From Patiria miniata (lineage: Eukaryota > Echinodermata > Asteroidea > Valvatida > Asterinidae), in the NCBI RefSeq assembly GCF_015706575.1, contig NW_024037063.1, forward strand, positions 9,486,927 through 9,550,926: a DNA stretch of 64,000 nt, written 5' to 3'. Under the pieces are notes generated by a model that was not told the DNA's origin, made no database searches, and worked only from the letters and a program-made list of their open reading frames with translations. The position numbers and the translations under genes are program-made. Below are positions 53,616-64,000 of the stretch, in pieces. The first letter of the stretch is position 1, and each line of letters begins with the position of its first letter.

Positions 53616-54289
53616 ATTTGTATTACAGGTAGCGTACAGTGGAGAGCAAGAATGAATGACGGATTCAAGGGGTTGGTTAAGATGGCTAACTACACATCTA
53701 CCTCTCTACCATCTGAATGACTTAAAGTTGATTATTTACATACATCTGTAATGGATAACTGGCCTTTTTGAAGTTTACATAAAGACTAAGGAAATACAAC
53801 ATTGCAAATCTTCAGTTTAACGGTTAAATCCTTTAGTCTCTCTATGCATTGACTTCAACTCATCGGCCACTTTTTTATTTTGTTTTAAATATCCTCGATC
53901 TTCCTCTGGACTGGGGTTATGGTTAGGGTGGGGTTTCAACTTGTACCCTCCGCCATTCCCCCTGCCCCTCCCTCCTTCCGGACGGGGTGGGGGTGGGGGC
54001 TGAAGCCAATAGTGTAGTGCGTTGGTATATTACCTGTGGGTAACCTACTTGAGAGTAGTCTATGTCTTAACAGTTACGAAAAACGAGTTTACTGTGAGGT
54101 TGTAATTGTCCTGATAGAACTTCTACTTAATAGATTATGACATGATACTGGCTGCATCCATTGGACAAGAAAGTGCGTTTTCGTTTCAAAACCTAAACGG
54201 GAGGTATCAAAGCAATTTTGTTATCAAACCATTGCTGGTCGAAGTGGTCACAGATACACCAGTTCTGTATTATCCTTGTAAACAACTAA

Positions 54290-56230
54290 ATCAAAATGAA
54301 CAATTTCACTGTAATATTAATACAACATTGATGTAAAAGTACCTTAAGAGTTTAGAGTACAGAATAATTGTAGATGTCTGCATAATATTTCACAGCTTAA
54401 TGAAAATAATATGTCATGCTGTCAAATGTAAACTAGATATTGCTTTTGAAGCTGGTTTAGAAAGGTCTATGATCAGCTGTAGTATGCTATAAGGATAGTG
54501 TGCCTTTACTATGCAGAATATGCTTTACTTCACATCTGGCGAGTAATTATTTTCTTGTGTGTGCACGAAATCAAATATTGAGAGGACAAACTTAACCTCA
54601 TGATGTTAATGTTTTCTTATCTTGGAACACTCCAATTATCCTTGTTACTAAATCAATCAAACTGAATATTATCACTGTACAACATTTTTTCAGATGGAAT
54701 TGTAAATAATAAACGTTGTTGTAGAAGTGCCTTAGGAGTTAGGAGTACACAAACGAATCCATATTTTGGATGTCTGTATAATATTACAGTTTAATGAAAT
54801 TAATAATGTCATGGTGTCCAATGTGAATGAGATATATTGCTTTTGAAGCTGTTTAGAAAGGTCTATTTTCAGCTGTAGTATGCTGTAAGGATGATGTGCC
54901 TTTGCTGTGGAGAAACATATTTTACGATATTATATCTGATGAACTTGTTTTCTGATTTGTGTGCAAGAAATCAAACATTGTGAGGACAAACCTAACCTCA
55001 AAATGAAATCGTTAATCTTATCTTGGAACATTTCAATTATCCTAGTAACTCACTTAATCACACTGAAGAACATGGACGTCGCGAGCGGGGAGGGGGGGGG
55101 GCAAAGGGGGCGCCAAACAAAGAGAGAAGAAAACAAGAAAAATAAGAGAAAAAAGAAGAAAAAAAAGAGGCGCGAAGTCATATTGGTGTAAATTTAATGA
55201 GTGAGGGGGTGGGAATGCCCCCCCTCTAAAAATGATAAATCGAGAATATGTTGGGAAATACAGGAATTTGATTTTGGGGAAAACATGTTTGCCCCCCTCT
55301 GGAAATAATCCTGGCGACGTCCATGCTGAAGAATTGTTGTAGAAGAACCTTGGGAGTTAAGAGTACAAAAAAATATGTATCGACATATTTTAAAAAATAA
55401 TTTGGGATGACTGTATAATATTACCCAGTTTATTGAATTTAAAATGACATGCTGTCAAATGTAAATTAGATACATGTATTGCTTTTGAAGACGTTTTACA
55501 AAGGGCTATGACCAGCTGTAGTGAGCTGTGAAGGATGGTGTGCCTTCACTGTGCAGAAACATATTTCAATTTACGATGTATTTGGTGGATGGTTTTTTTT
55601 TAGATGTGTGCGCACGAAATCTAATAATTATTGAGAAAACAAACTTAACCTCTAAATGCTGTTCAATTCTTATCTTGGAACATTCCTATTATCTTTGTTA
55701 CTAACTCTCAAACAAACCGAACATTTTCACTGTAATACAACAATGTTGTAGAAATGCCTTCTGAGTTACGAGAACAAAAAAAGCATCAACATATTTTAAA
55801 AACTAATTTTGGATTTCTGTTTAATATAAGATAGTTTAATGACATTAATATGTCATGCAGCTGTCAACTGTAGTAAGTTAGATATTGCTTTTAAAGTTGT
55901 TTTAGAAAGGTATATCACCTGCCGTAGTATGCTGTAGGGATTATGTGTCTATAATGGTATGCATAAAAATATTTTACGATATATCTGCATTATTGTTTGA
56001 TGTGTGCGTATGAAATCAAATATCATAATAATCAGGACACAAACTTATCCTCGAGCTGATGTCACTATAATTCTTATCTTGGAACACTCTTTTTTGTCTT
56101 TGTAACAATTTTCATCAAACTTTGAAGATTTTCAATGTAATACATCATGTTAGTTAAGAGTACAAGCATATGAATCCACATATTTTAAAAATAATTATGC
56201 ATTTTTCTTTAATATTACAGTCTGAAATGT
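54290..56230 (+). repeat. Tandem repeat, about four units of roughly 390 bp
   Basis: Units begin near 54290, 54695, 55335 and 55735, with a partial fifth at about 56140. Recurring blocks are GTCATGCTGTCAAATGTAAA, TTAGAAAGGTCTAT, TGCACGAAATCAAATATT, CTTATCTTGGAACA and TTTCACTGTAATA. Unit 2 is split by the element at 55071-55325. Copies are perhaps 75-85% alike. For exon-b transcripts it would lie in the 3' UTR or beyond. Confidence 0.85.
55071..55325. mobile_element. hAT-like MITE (255 bp) with perfect 8-bp duplication
   Basis: CTGAAGAA flanks both ends (55063-55070, 55326-55333). Ends CATGGACGTCGCGAG and CTGGCGACGTCCATG are inverted. The interior is a G-run, an A/G-rich stretch and CCCCCCTCT blocks. 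It interrupts unit 2 of the tandem repeat. Confidence 0.88.
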
Positions 56231-56322
56231 ATGACTGAAACAATTGTCTGAATGTACTGAGCTCATCAAAGTTTATTTCTTCAATCAAAAATCCTGCAGT
56301 GTTCTTTTGTAATGTCCCTGTT

Positions 56323-56328
56323 AATAAA
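56323..56328 (+). terminator. Polyadenylation signal candidate (AATAAA)
   Basis: GTTAATAAACAATG follows a T/G-rich stretch after the tandem repeat. It could end exon-b transcripts, about 3 kb after the stop. Another AATAAA is at 54708. Neither can be proved from sequence. Confidence 0.25.
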
Positions 56329-56329
56329 C

Positions 56330-56952
56330 AATGAAAATAATTCTTTAAAACAAGTCACAATGAGCTCAGTAACCGTTTACAAACCAAACTTCAACTGGAA
56401 ACCTGCCCAAATAATCAGAAACAATGAGCTATTTAGTTCCGCAGGTGGCTGTATTAGCAATAATTGAATTTGAATTTGAAATCGACCATAGCTGAATTGC
56501 GGCCAGATTACAAACTGAAAATGTCATTTACATTACACATGCTATAATTAAAAGACATCAACAATAGGGCATACAAAAACAATAATAGGAGAACGTTATT
56601 TAAAAAAAAAAATAAGAACGTATATTGTATAAGGATAATGATCTTGTATGTGGGAATAAATTGACCTTAACTAAAGTAGCGTTTAAAATTGTGGACTTAC
56701 ATTAAAATCATTTACTCAAAGAAATCAACTGCAAAACTTCAAAAAAATTCTTCATCTCAACGAAAATGATGATCAGTAAATATGGTTCCGATACATTTTC
56801 CAACCTTTTCTAAAAACTGGTAACCCGCACCTTGTCAGAATAAAGAATGTTTCAATGGCAGACCGTAGTGTTTATTATGTTTTTGATTGCAGTGAAAGTG
56901 TACGTTTTAATATTATGATGTCATACTTCACAAGCTAGAGATTGGGTAGACC
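56330..56952. other. No gene seen
   Basis: AT-rich sequence between the tandem repeat and the next MITE; no coding or structural signal. Confidence 0.45.
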
Positions 56953-57108
56953 TAGACTTTCACCAAGGCTATCGTGGCTTATAGCGGCAAAGCTGAAGCG
57001 AAGACCAATTCAGCGCGCACGCGCATGTGGTCTCCGCTCCAGTCGCTGCGCCGTTTCGCCGCTCTGTCTTATGCCGCTTAAGCCACGATGGCCTTGGCGA
57101 AAGGGTAA
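56953..57108. mobile_element. MITE (156 bp) with 8-bp duplication GGTAGACC
   Basis: GGTAGACC flanks both ends (56945-56952, 57109-57116). Inverted ends TAGACTTTCACCAAGGC and GCCTTGGCGAAAGGGTAA continue with ATCGTGGCTTATAGCGGC against GCCGCTTAAGCCACGAT. The 8-bp duplication suggests hAT. Confidence 0.85.
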
Positions 57109-57116
57109 GGTAGACC

Positions 57117-58250
57117 AACATAGGATAATTTTTCTTCCATGTTTTTTTTTCATTATAGCAATAAAATCGCTCAAAATATTGAGTACGGTGTACAACTACT
57201 AATCTGTTGAAATTCCAGCTTCTGTACTCTATATTTTTGAGACAGTTCTGCGAGTAGAGCCAGAAGAGTGGCCAGAAAAGGAGTCAGACTCCTAGTGGAT
57301 TTGGCACACACTGGCGGCGCCAGACTCTAAAATTTTGGGGGCAAGTGAGGGAGGGGCGAAAAATTAGCTTTTGGGGGCAACATTGAAAATCACCGTCAGT
57401 GAAGAAAATTGCAATGCGGGGTGGGGGGGGGGGGGTGGACATCATTTGAAGCTTGGGGGCGCTGTTCAAAACCGTTCATATACGAATTTATATAATTATA
57501 AGCTGCATTAATAGGGCCATTTGCGCAGGTTTCCTGTCTTAATATACACTCAATGTGCAGTAAAATGTTCAGTGACTTCCAGTCTCTTCTTCTCTTTTTT
57601 CCCTCTTGTCTTTAACCTTATTGTTTCCTTTTTGCGTTTCTTGCGCGAGTGCGTGTATAGCGCCTCCAGCTCTTGCACGTACCGTTAGGCTTGATAGTCA
57701 CTGATTAATGGTCTGGAACCATAGAGCTTGCGCAAATTATAAGGCTCATGATAAGTAAGCCCGGTTGCCATGTGCAATATTTTATCATTATTGACACTAC
57801 GAAAGTTCTATACCCACGTTTGTGATGTAAACCCGAAAAAAGTATACCAAATATATCGCAAAATAATAAGACAAAGAATTTGGTGGTCGCCAAAAAACTC
57901 ATGGAATGTACAATTTTAAAACGTCCTAAATCAAGATCTCTCAATCTGTGATGAATCTAGATATATAAGAGAAGACTATATTCCAAAACAGATGCAAAAT
58001 TTTAGAAGTGCAGCGATGGCGATCGGCGTCATGGCGTACATTTGAAAACTCGCAAGCTGAAGTCGCATGACGAGCGTAATTAAGTTGTAAAGAAATATAA
58101 TAAGCCTGTATGATCGCAAAAAAAGAAATTATAGAAGAGACCATGGCAACATAAATAGAACAGAGCATGTATTATTGATTGGTCTCTCTCTGCATGGAGG
58201 TGCTCTCTGGTAGTTCATTATTGATGACGATGACTTGCATATGCATCATA
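57117..58250. other. No gene seen; possible hAT fragment
   Basis: 57310-57470 has CTGGCGGCGCCAGACTC followed by G-rich blocks resembling the other poly-G elements; its right end is unclear. The rest has nothing recognisable. Confidence 0.4.
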
Positions 58251-59997
58251 ATTATGTCGGATTAGCACGATAATGTAATTGGTGACGTCCGTGGTGATTG
58301 GACAGGCCGATACGTGATCGGCAAGAACAACCATAGTCGGGACAGATGTGAGCATCAGCGGCTAGCACTGGGGCTTGCATCCGCTGGTGACGTCGAGTAC
58401 GTCTGTCTATGGCAGATTGGGCGCGGTGATGAGCCTCAAACCATTCCATTCCTGCCTTGCATACAGCACGCCAGGTGGTTCTGTTTTTGGCAAACCCTTT
58501 CCAGGTCTCAACAGGGATGGTGTACAGCTTTCAAGGTTTGCTTTAGCTGGTCTTTTGTACAATTTGTATTAATTGGCCTCCTTGGTGACACTTGCCAATA
58601 CTGAGCTCATCATTGAACATCTGAAGCATGCTGTCTGATCTTCCATCCGAACAAGATGTGCTGTCCAGCATAGTTGTGCCTTGCTGATGTTTGCTTCTAC
58701 ACTGAAACAAGCTGTTCTTTCAAGGACCTCGATGTATTACTGATCCGGTCTTGCCATCGTATCTTCAGTATGAGTCATTCATGGCCATACAGTAGAGAAG
58801 TCAAAACTATACGGCTTTATTATTCACCGCAATTTTTTGTCATTGTTCCAATGTGAGAATCATTGAAGACACGTTTCTGTATAGACGGGAGAAGGGGGCA
58901 GCACTGGCAGACTGATGCGGTGAGTTATGTCCACACCGATGGTTGCCTCTGTGCACACAAATAGCCCTGTAAGGTATATAATGTATAGCACATTATTTAA
59001 TGGGAGTGATGTGATCAATATATATCATACATTGTATTTAGATTGAGTGCCAGGAATAGCCTGATGCAGTATACTTCTGTCTTGGCCAGGCTAATGGTGA
59101 GACCAAATCGCCTTGCAGCCTCGGCAAACTGTTTGGTAATATGTTGAAGGATCTGAGTATAGTGCGCAGTCATCTGCAAATAGAAGCTCTGTGATAACTT
59201 CAAACCTTCGTGGCTGCTTGAAGTCGTCGTAGGTTGAACACTTTCTCGTCCGTGCGAATTATGGAAACACTACTGTTGAGGTGCAATATGCATGCAGCAC
59301 GAAGATCAAAGCTACCGCAAAGAAAATACAGAACAGTGTTGGAGCAAGGACACTCCCTTAATTTTCACCCCATGCTTAAAGGGTTAGACAAGTGTCAACT
59401 GGCACACGACCGGCACATTCATAGAAACGTCTTATGAGAGAAACACATCATGTGCGTACATCCAAGCTTGTGAAGCAGCTGCTACAGTGACGGTGCATGT
59501 CAATGGTGCTTCGCCCGGGTCGGAACCCACCTGCGATTCTGAAAGGAAGTCTTGCAGTATCACAGTAGTAATCCTTCTCAGCAGAATCCTTGCCAAAGAT
59601 CTTTCCGGCAATAGCAAGAAGGGGAATTGCAGTCAGACCTAAGACCCTTCCCCTTGTAGAGGGGTATCGAGTATTACTCCATAAGAGCCTGTGGGGCTGA
59701 TTCTTCATCCCAAATCTTGTGGAAGAGTCTCAGCAGTCTGTTTTCTAGAGCTGGACCACCGTGCTGATCGATCCTTCCGGTGGGATGCCATCGAGTCAAT
59801 GAGCTTTTCCATTCCTTGCGAGGGTATTGTAGCTCCTGCATAAATGGTAAAATGTCTAATTCAGGGTGAGGTAGGAGATCAGGAAAGGTCGTCAACACAT
59901 TATAGTTTACAGGCCTGTCCAGCAGACGCAGACTTATAGGGTGCAGACCAGTAAATCGGTCCGAAATTGCCTGCGCCGGCCAAATCACGATTTGCAT
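58250..59997 (-). pseudogene. Decayed LINE (non-LTR retrotransposon), minus strand
   Basis: Read from 59997 downwards, fragments in several frames match the usual order of an endonuclease/RT LINE protein. First a pre-RT linker (HPELDILPFMQELQ), then GGPALENRLLRLFHKIWDEE, then RT motifs AIAGKIFG and GFRPGRSTIDM. The catalytic FADD follows at 59170-59181 (ELLFADDCAL in one frame) with RRFGLTISLAKTEV in another. Near 58300-58400 comes a C2H2 finger (CPDYGCSCRSRIGLSNHHGRH) typical of the C-terminus. Many frameshifts and deletions; no function is possible. The endonuclease domain is absent. Confidence 0.78.
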
Positions 59998-61085
59998 GCC
60001 CTCAAAATCTTCGGTATTTGAGCATGCTGTGGGCCATGAACTTGAGGGATTGTAAAAAGTATGGGTGGAAGCCGTGCACAGGACTGGGAGCTTGCAGTTC
60101 TGTGTAATTTTGATGTAATTTGGACCCTAAAAGCGCTCTATTTTGCAATGGAGTGTAGGCATCGTTTTTCAAAATGGCGATGGGCTTCAGGACTATTTTC
60201 AGGGGTGATCATCTTCAGATGGAAATTTCTCCTAAAAGTCATCAGTTGACCCCCCGCAAATTGAAAAGAAAATGAAAGATGATGAAATAAGCTTTAATTT
60301 GATGTGTGTCTCGAACACCTTGAAGAGTTGTGAGTATTTTTCCCGAATTTTTGAAGTGGGAGCATTTACCATTGGGGTCTATGGAAGTTTATTTACTGGT
60401 CTGCTACCTATTATAGTGTTCAGCCCACCGGGTGTTGACCTTGTCGATCGTGTTCAATGATACATGTGGAGCCATCATCCGAACTCAGAAGCGAGACAGA
60501 GCCCCGCTTTGGTGGTCCCACCGTTCATTGAATAGACCTGGCTTATTGGAAGAATCCCCTTGTATTTCCTACACAAGCTGCCAAAATTATGTTGCAGCTC
60601 CGCTTCAAGTTCAAATTCCTAATCCACCACTCGTTCTTCATTTCACTATAGTGAGCGCTGGACCTTGCTAGTGCTACAGGCTTAGTGTGACCTGGCGGCA
60701 TCAGTGCTGAGATCGTCAATCGTTGAATTGTGGACTGCATGCTTTTCTTTGAGCGAAGCTATTTCGTTATTATTTTCATCAAACCAGTCCTGGAGTCGAC
60801 ACGCGACGTACGACTGGGTCTGCCCAGGAATTTATGGCCTGTCTCAAGTTTTTTAGGCACAAGATTTGGCCCACTTCGACTTCGCATCAGGTAATTCAGG
60901 CCGCTCCGGCTTTCAGGGAAACATAAAAATATAGAACATATTATTTATCACTAATTCACATACGGTACACGTCCAGTATGCAGGTGAAGCAAACACGAAT
61001 AATGTGGTGCGAGATATTATGCGGCTCACAAAAAGCCTATAATTAATCTCACATCAAAATATTGAAATGTGTGGGTTTTTCTAAA
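59998..61085. other. No gene seen
   Basis: Short open frames here have no motif. It may include the undetectable 5' part of the LINE. Nothing else recognised. Confidence 0.4.
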
Positions 61086-61245
61086 GTGAGAGATTTTCGA
61101 AGTGTTTGGTGGGGGGGGGGGGGGGGGGCGGGGGAGAGCATGGTGGTCAATATTCTCGCAAAGTCGTTAAGGCGGATGTTGGGTCCGGGGTCCGCCCTGG
61201 AACTAGACGCTCCGTGGTGCAATCTGACTGAGGTGGTTCCTGGAT
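61086..61245. repeat. Fragment of poly-G element and AGACGCTCTGTGGTG family
   Basis: A G-run at 61111-61130 is followed by GTCCGCCCTGG and AACTAGACGCTCCGTGGTGC AATCTGA, the signature of the dispersed family at 16327. Confidence 0.6.
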
Positions 61246-61829
61246 ATACTTCATTTCTCTGCCTTTTTTAAGAGTTAATTATGATGCACTAGCACACGGG
61301 TCACCGAAAACATGTCATTTGAGCATGTTGCTGCCTGCACTGCAGTGCTGGACCAATGAACAGCTTTGACAGCGCAATTAAACTGGCTTTTTCGCATGAT
61401 TTCAGTCTAGTATTCATACTTGTGTGGGTAGTAAAGGTTGAAGACGAGACGGATTGATCTTTTTGTGGGATTTTCCCGGCTGCGGTAGTCTGGAGTTGGG
61501 AGTACGGTGGCGCGTTCAACATGTGGCACGCGCACGATGAGAGCAGCGCCCCCAAGCGACAAAAATGCCAGCCGGCCATGATGTGATTGACTTCAGCTGA
61601 TGAATCCGTGGTGCACGTAAAGCTAGTTAGAGTGACTGATGAGAGATGGCCAACGCTGCACAGGTAAATATTCGTATACAACTTGTTTTGATTAAATATT
61701 TTCTCTATGAACTGGTGGAATTGGTTTGGAACTCACTGAGCTCCATGAATGTGGCCAATTCACTGGAGTTGCAGTTGCACCCCGGGCCATTCACCATGCT
61801 AGCATGACTAGCTGAATACAGGTCAACTC

Positions 61830-61962
61830 GTACGCGAACCAACTCGTACGCGATCAACTCGTACGCGGTACAATTCGTACGCGAACCGACTCGTACGCGG
61901 ACCAACTCGTACGCGGACCGACTCGTACGCGGACCAACTCGTACGCGGACCAACTCGTACGC
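61830..61962. repeat. Minisatellite with CGTACGCG core
   Basis: About nine units of roughly 16 bp, ACTCGTACGCGGACCA, with small changes (GAACCA, GATCA, GGTACA). CGTACG is a palindrome, so each unit has one and two CpG sites. A minus-strand open frame through it (RVRVGPRTS-type) is a by-product. Confidence 0.9.
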
Positions 61963-62439
61963 GTGAGTTTAGACTATTGGTTTGGCTCACATGGACAGAC
62001 GAAATTAGGTTCGGTATGGTACGGTCAGCATAATTTTACCTTTTCTGCCGGGCTACTGACCCACGGGCATTTCTACTAAAGTACTAGCCCGCATTTTTTT
62101 CTTATCTCAGATACAAAATGGTGTATTTTCAAGCGTAATTCTGAGGGAATTTTGTCGGTGTTTTTGATTAACAGACATGACAGATCAGATGATTTAACCC
62201 TTTAAAACAGTTGATAATTAGACACAAATTAAAGGGGTTTCCTTTTTGAATTTTATGATTTTGTTTTCTTTCTGTTCGTTGATCTTTGCCGTATCCCAAT
62301 AATTGTTCACTCGCACGCCGGCCTGGTTAAGGAATAGTTTGTCTAGCCCCGGCTGCCGCTGTTTTGACAAGCATTTGGTTAGCGGGCTATACCGCTAATT
62401 TCGAACCCTGATGTGTTATGTGTTATACCTCCATGGTTA

Positions 62440-63455
62440 TGTTGTGCCCATTCTTGAAAATCACGCATTCTCGAGAATGGGCATGCACATTCTTGAGAAT
62501 GTGCAACTGGATCCTTGCTCAATCTTGGCAAAAAATAACTCTTCCAGATTGAGCGCACATTCTTGAGAATGCGCGACAAGATAACGGTCTTGTCGATGCC
62601 GGCCACGGCTGCGCTTGGCAAGTCTAGCTGAATCCTCGTTCACTGATTCTCAATAATTATACTGTTGCAACGCAAGGCGCTGAAAAGTAGAGTGGATATG
62701 ATAAGTAAAGGCGTATTGATAGGGGGGGGGGGACCGGGAAAAAATAAGAGACATAATAATACTAGTGCAAAGAATTCTGATTTTTGGGATAATAAAAGCG
62801 GGGGGGGGGGGGGGGGGGGGGGGACACGTAAGAATGAAGAATGTGAAGAATGAAATGAATACTGCGACATCCCATAGTGCTAATGCTATTTCCCATTTAA
62901 ATTGCCACCAATTTATTGTTCACACCCCACCATTACGCCGCAGAGCTGGATTCTATCTAGTCAAAAGAGCAATTTTGGTAGCTTCTGGACATCGTTTTTT
63001 TTTCGTGGCACGCATATGATACATGCAGGGACTTGTAACTTGTCTAGCCTAAACAAAGCACTTCCCAGACTAGTTCCCAGTCCTCCGTTATTACAAAACT
63101 TCCCATAGTGGGCAGAAAAAAGCAATAATAACAGGTTTAATTTGATTCAAATTATCGTAGTTATACGAGTACAGAAGCATAGAACATTTTCTTTCCTCTT
63201 TATATGAATTGTTTCCCTTTTAACCGCTATACAATTCATTTAACATAATTATGTCGTGCAATGTTTGTTAAGATTGGGCAAAATTCATAAATTGTGCACG
63301 TGATATTCCCACCTAATCTTAAGAATGAGCGCTCATTCTTAAGAACGCGTGCTCGTTCTTAAGAATGGGCGCTCATTCTTAAGAATGCGCGCCCATTCTC
63401 GAGAATGTGCATGCCCATTCTCGAGAATGCGTGATTTCCAAGAATGGGCACAACA
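62440..63455. mobile_element. Non-autonomous DNA transposon (1016 bp) with palindromic subterminal repeats
   Basis: Ends TGTTGTGCCCATTCTTG and CAAGAATGGGCACAACA are inverted, and the match goes on for over 50 bp. GTTA flanks both ends (62436-62439, 63456-63459). Both arms carry repeated palindromes of the type CATTCT-(C/T)(G/A)-AGAATG: three or four on the left, about six on the right. The centre has a G-run at 62800 and no coding capacity. Confidence 0.85.
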
Positions 63456-64000
63456 GTTATACCAAGCATTTCAGTTGTACAAATAGAAATTGCTAGGCCT
63501 ACGGATGTCCCCACGTGTCTGCTTTTTAATTGATCAATGGTTTGAAACCCGCCGGTTCTTTTAGGACACCGAACCGCGAGAACAGATCCCGCATGGTAGT
63601 CCAGAGCGTTGCAATTGGGTCAGTTTGACAATGGCGACAATTAGCCTAATTGACTGACAGGTACATTGATTGAAAAAAAAACGAAAAAATGCAACTGGTA
63701 CATCGTTGCATTAATTTATTGATAAAATTGATAAATTTTAACGATCTCTGACGAAAGAAATTGTATTTTTAGACTTTTAGGCCTATACCGTGTATAAATA
63801 GTCAATTAGCACGTGCGTCTGCACGAGAGTCTATCATACATTCACCCCGTGTGAAATATTAACTGGTTCTCTACGTCTCAGAACTCAGGACTAGCAAATT
63901 TTGAAAAGAAAAAAAAAAAAAAAAAGGGCCTCCTCCTTCCTTTTTGTCAAAGAGGCAGGACGCTAAACATGTTTTTTTTTTTATTTTGCCTTACATTATC
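63456..64000. other. No gene seen
   Basis: AT-rich, with an A-run at 63907-63925 that may be the tail of a retrotransposed sequence. Nothing else recognised. Confidence 0.4.

Noticed and set aside
61301..61681. A 126-codon minus-strand open frame.
   Set aside because: No recognisable motif or consistent splice signals; Cys/Thr/Ser-rich translation looks non-coding.

Overview
The window is genomic DNA of a multicellular animal. It is AT-rich, its protein-coding signal comes in short exons with GT/AG borders, and its long introns are packed with transposons and inverted repeats. The one clear host gene belongs to the ROCO/death-domain class, which is abundant in marine invertebrates such as lancelets, hemichordates, echinoderms, molluscs and cnidarians. 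I cannot name the species; a marine invertebrate is an inference from gene class and repeat style.

Host gene (+ strand, about 10703-53299, 5' end not found). Fourteen exons and two alternative last exons join in perfect phase. They encode a Roc GTPase domain (G-x4-GKT P-loop, DFAGQ, VGTH), a COR domain, a C-terminal domain I cannot name, and a death domain. Two death-domain exons, at 50784 and 53076, accept the same phase-1 donor and each carries its own stop. Both lie in copies of one tandemly duplicated segment, so they look like mutually exclusive 3' terminal exons. The second copy is frameshifted before its last helix.

Upstream (about 1200-8560) is an array of diverged copies of one intronic cassette. 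At the same place in each copy sits an exon-like insert of 21 bp (once 42, once 20) between a conserved acceptor and donor. The inserts differ completely, while the flanks stay alike. Most would be phase 1-1, the phase needed by the P-loop exon.

Two LTR retrotransposons of Ty3/gypsy type sit in introns of the gene, in its orientation. Element 1 (23508-31631) has 1055-bp LTRs, gag and pol, but has lost part of its integrase. Element 2 (38766-47189) has 714-bp LTRs, a TTTA target duplication, gag, protease and pol with a nonsense codon. After pol it carries an unexpected third open region resembling an SGNH/GDSL hydrolase.

The remaining DNA is mostly non-autonomous DNA transposons: hAT-like elements with 8-bp duplications and poly-G/C interiors, PIF/Harbinger-like elements with TAA duplications, a mariner-like element, and several long foldbacks. 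There are also tRNA-derived SINE-like segments, a decayed minus-strand LINE (58250-59997), a (GGGT)n tract next to an exon, a palindrome-of-palindromes element (37018-37545) and a roughly 390-bp tandem repeat in the 3' region. Between 56953 and 64000 I see only transposon remains and no convincing host gene.
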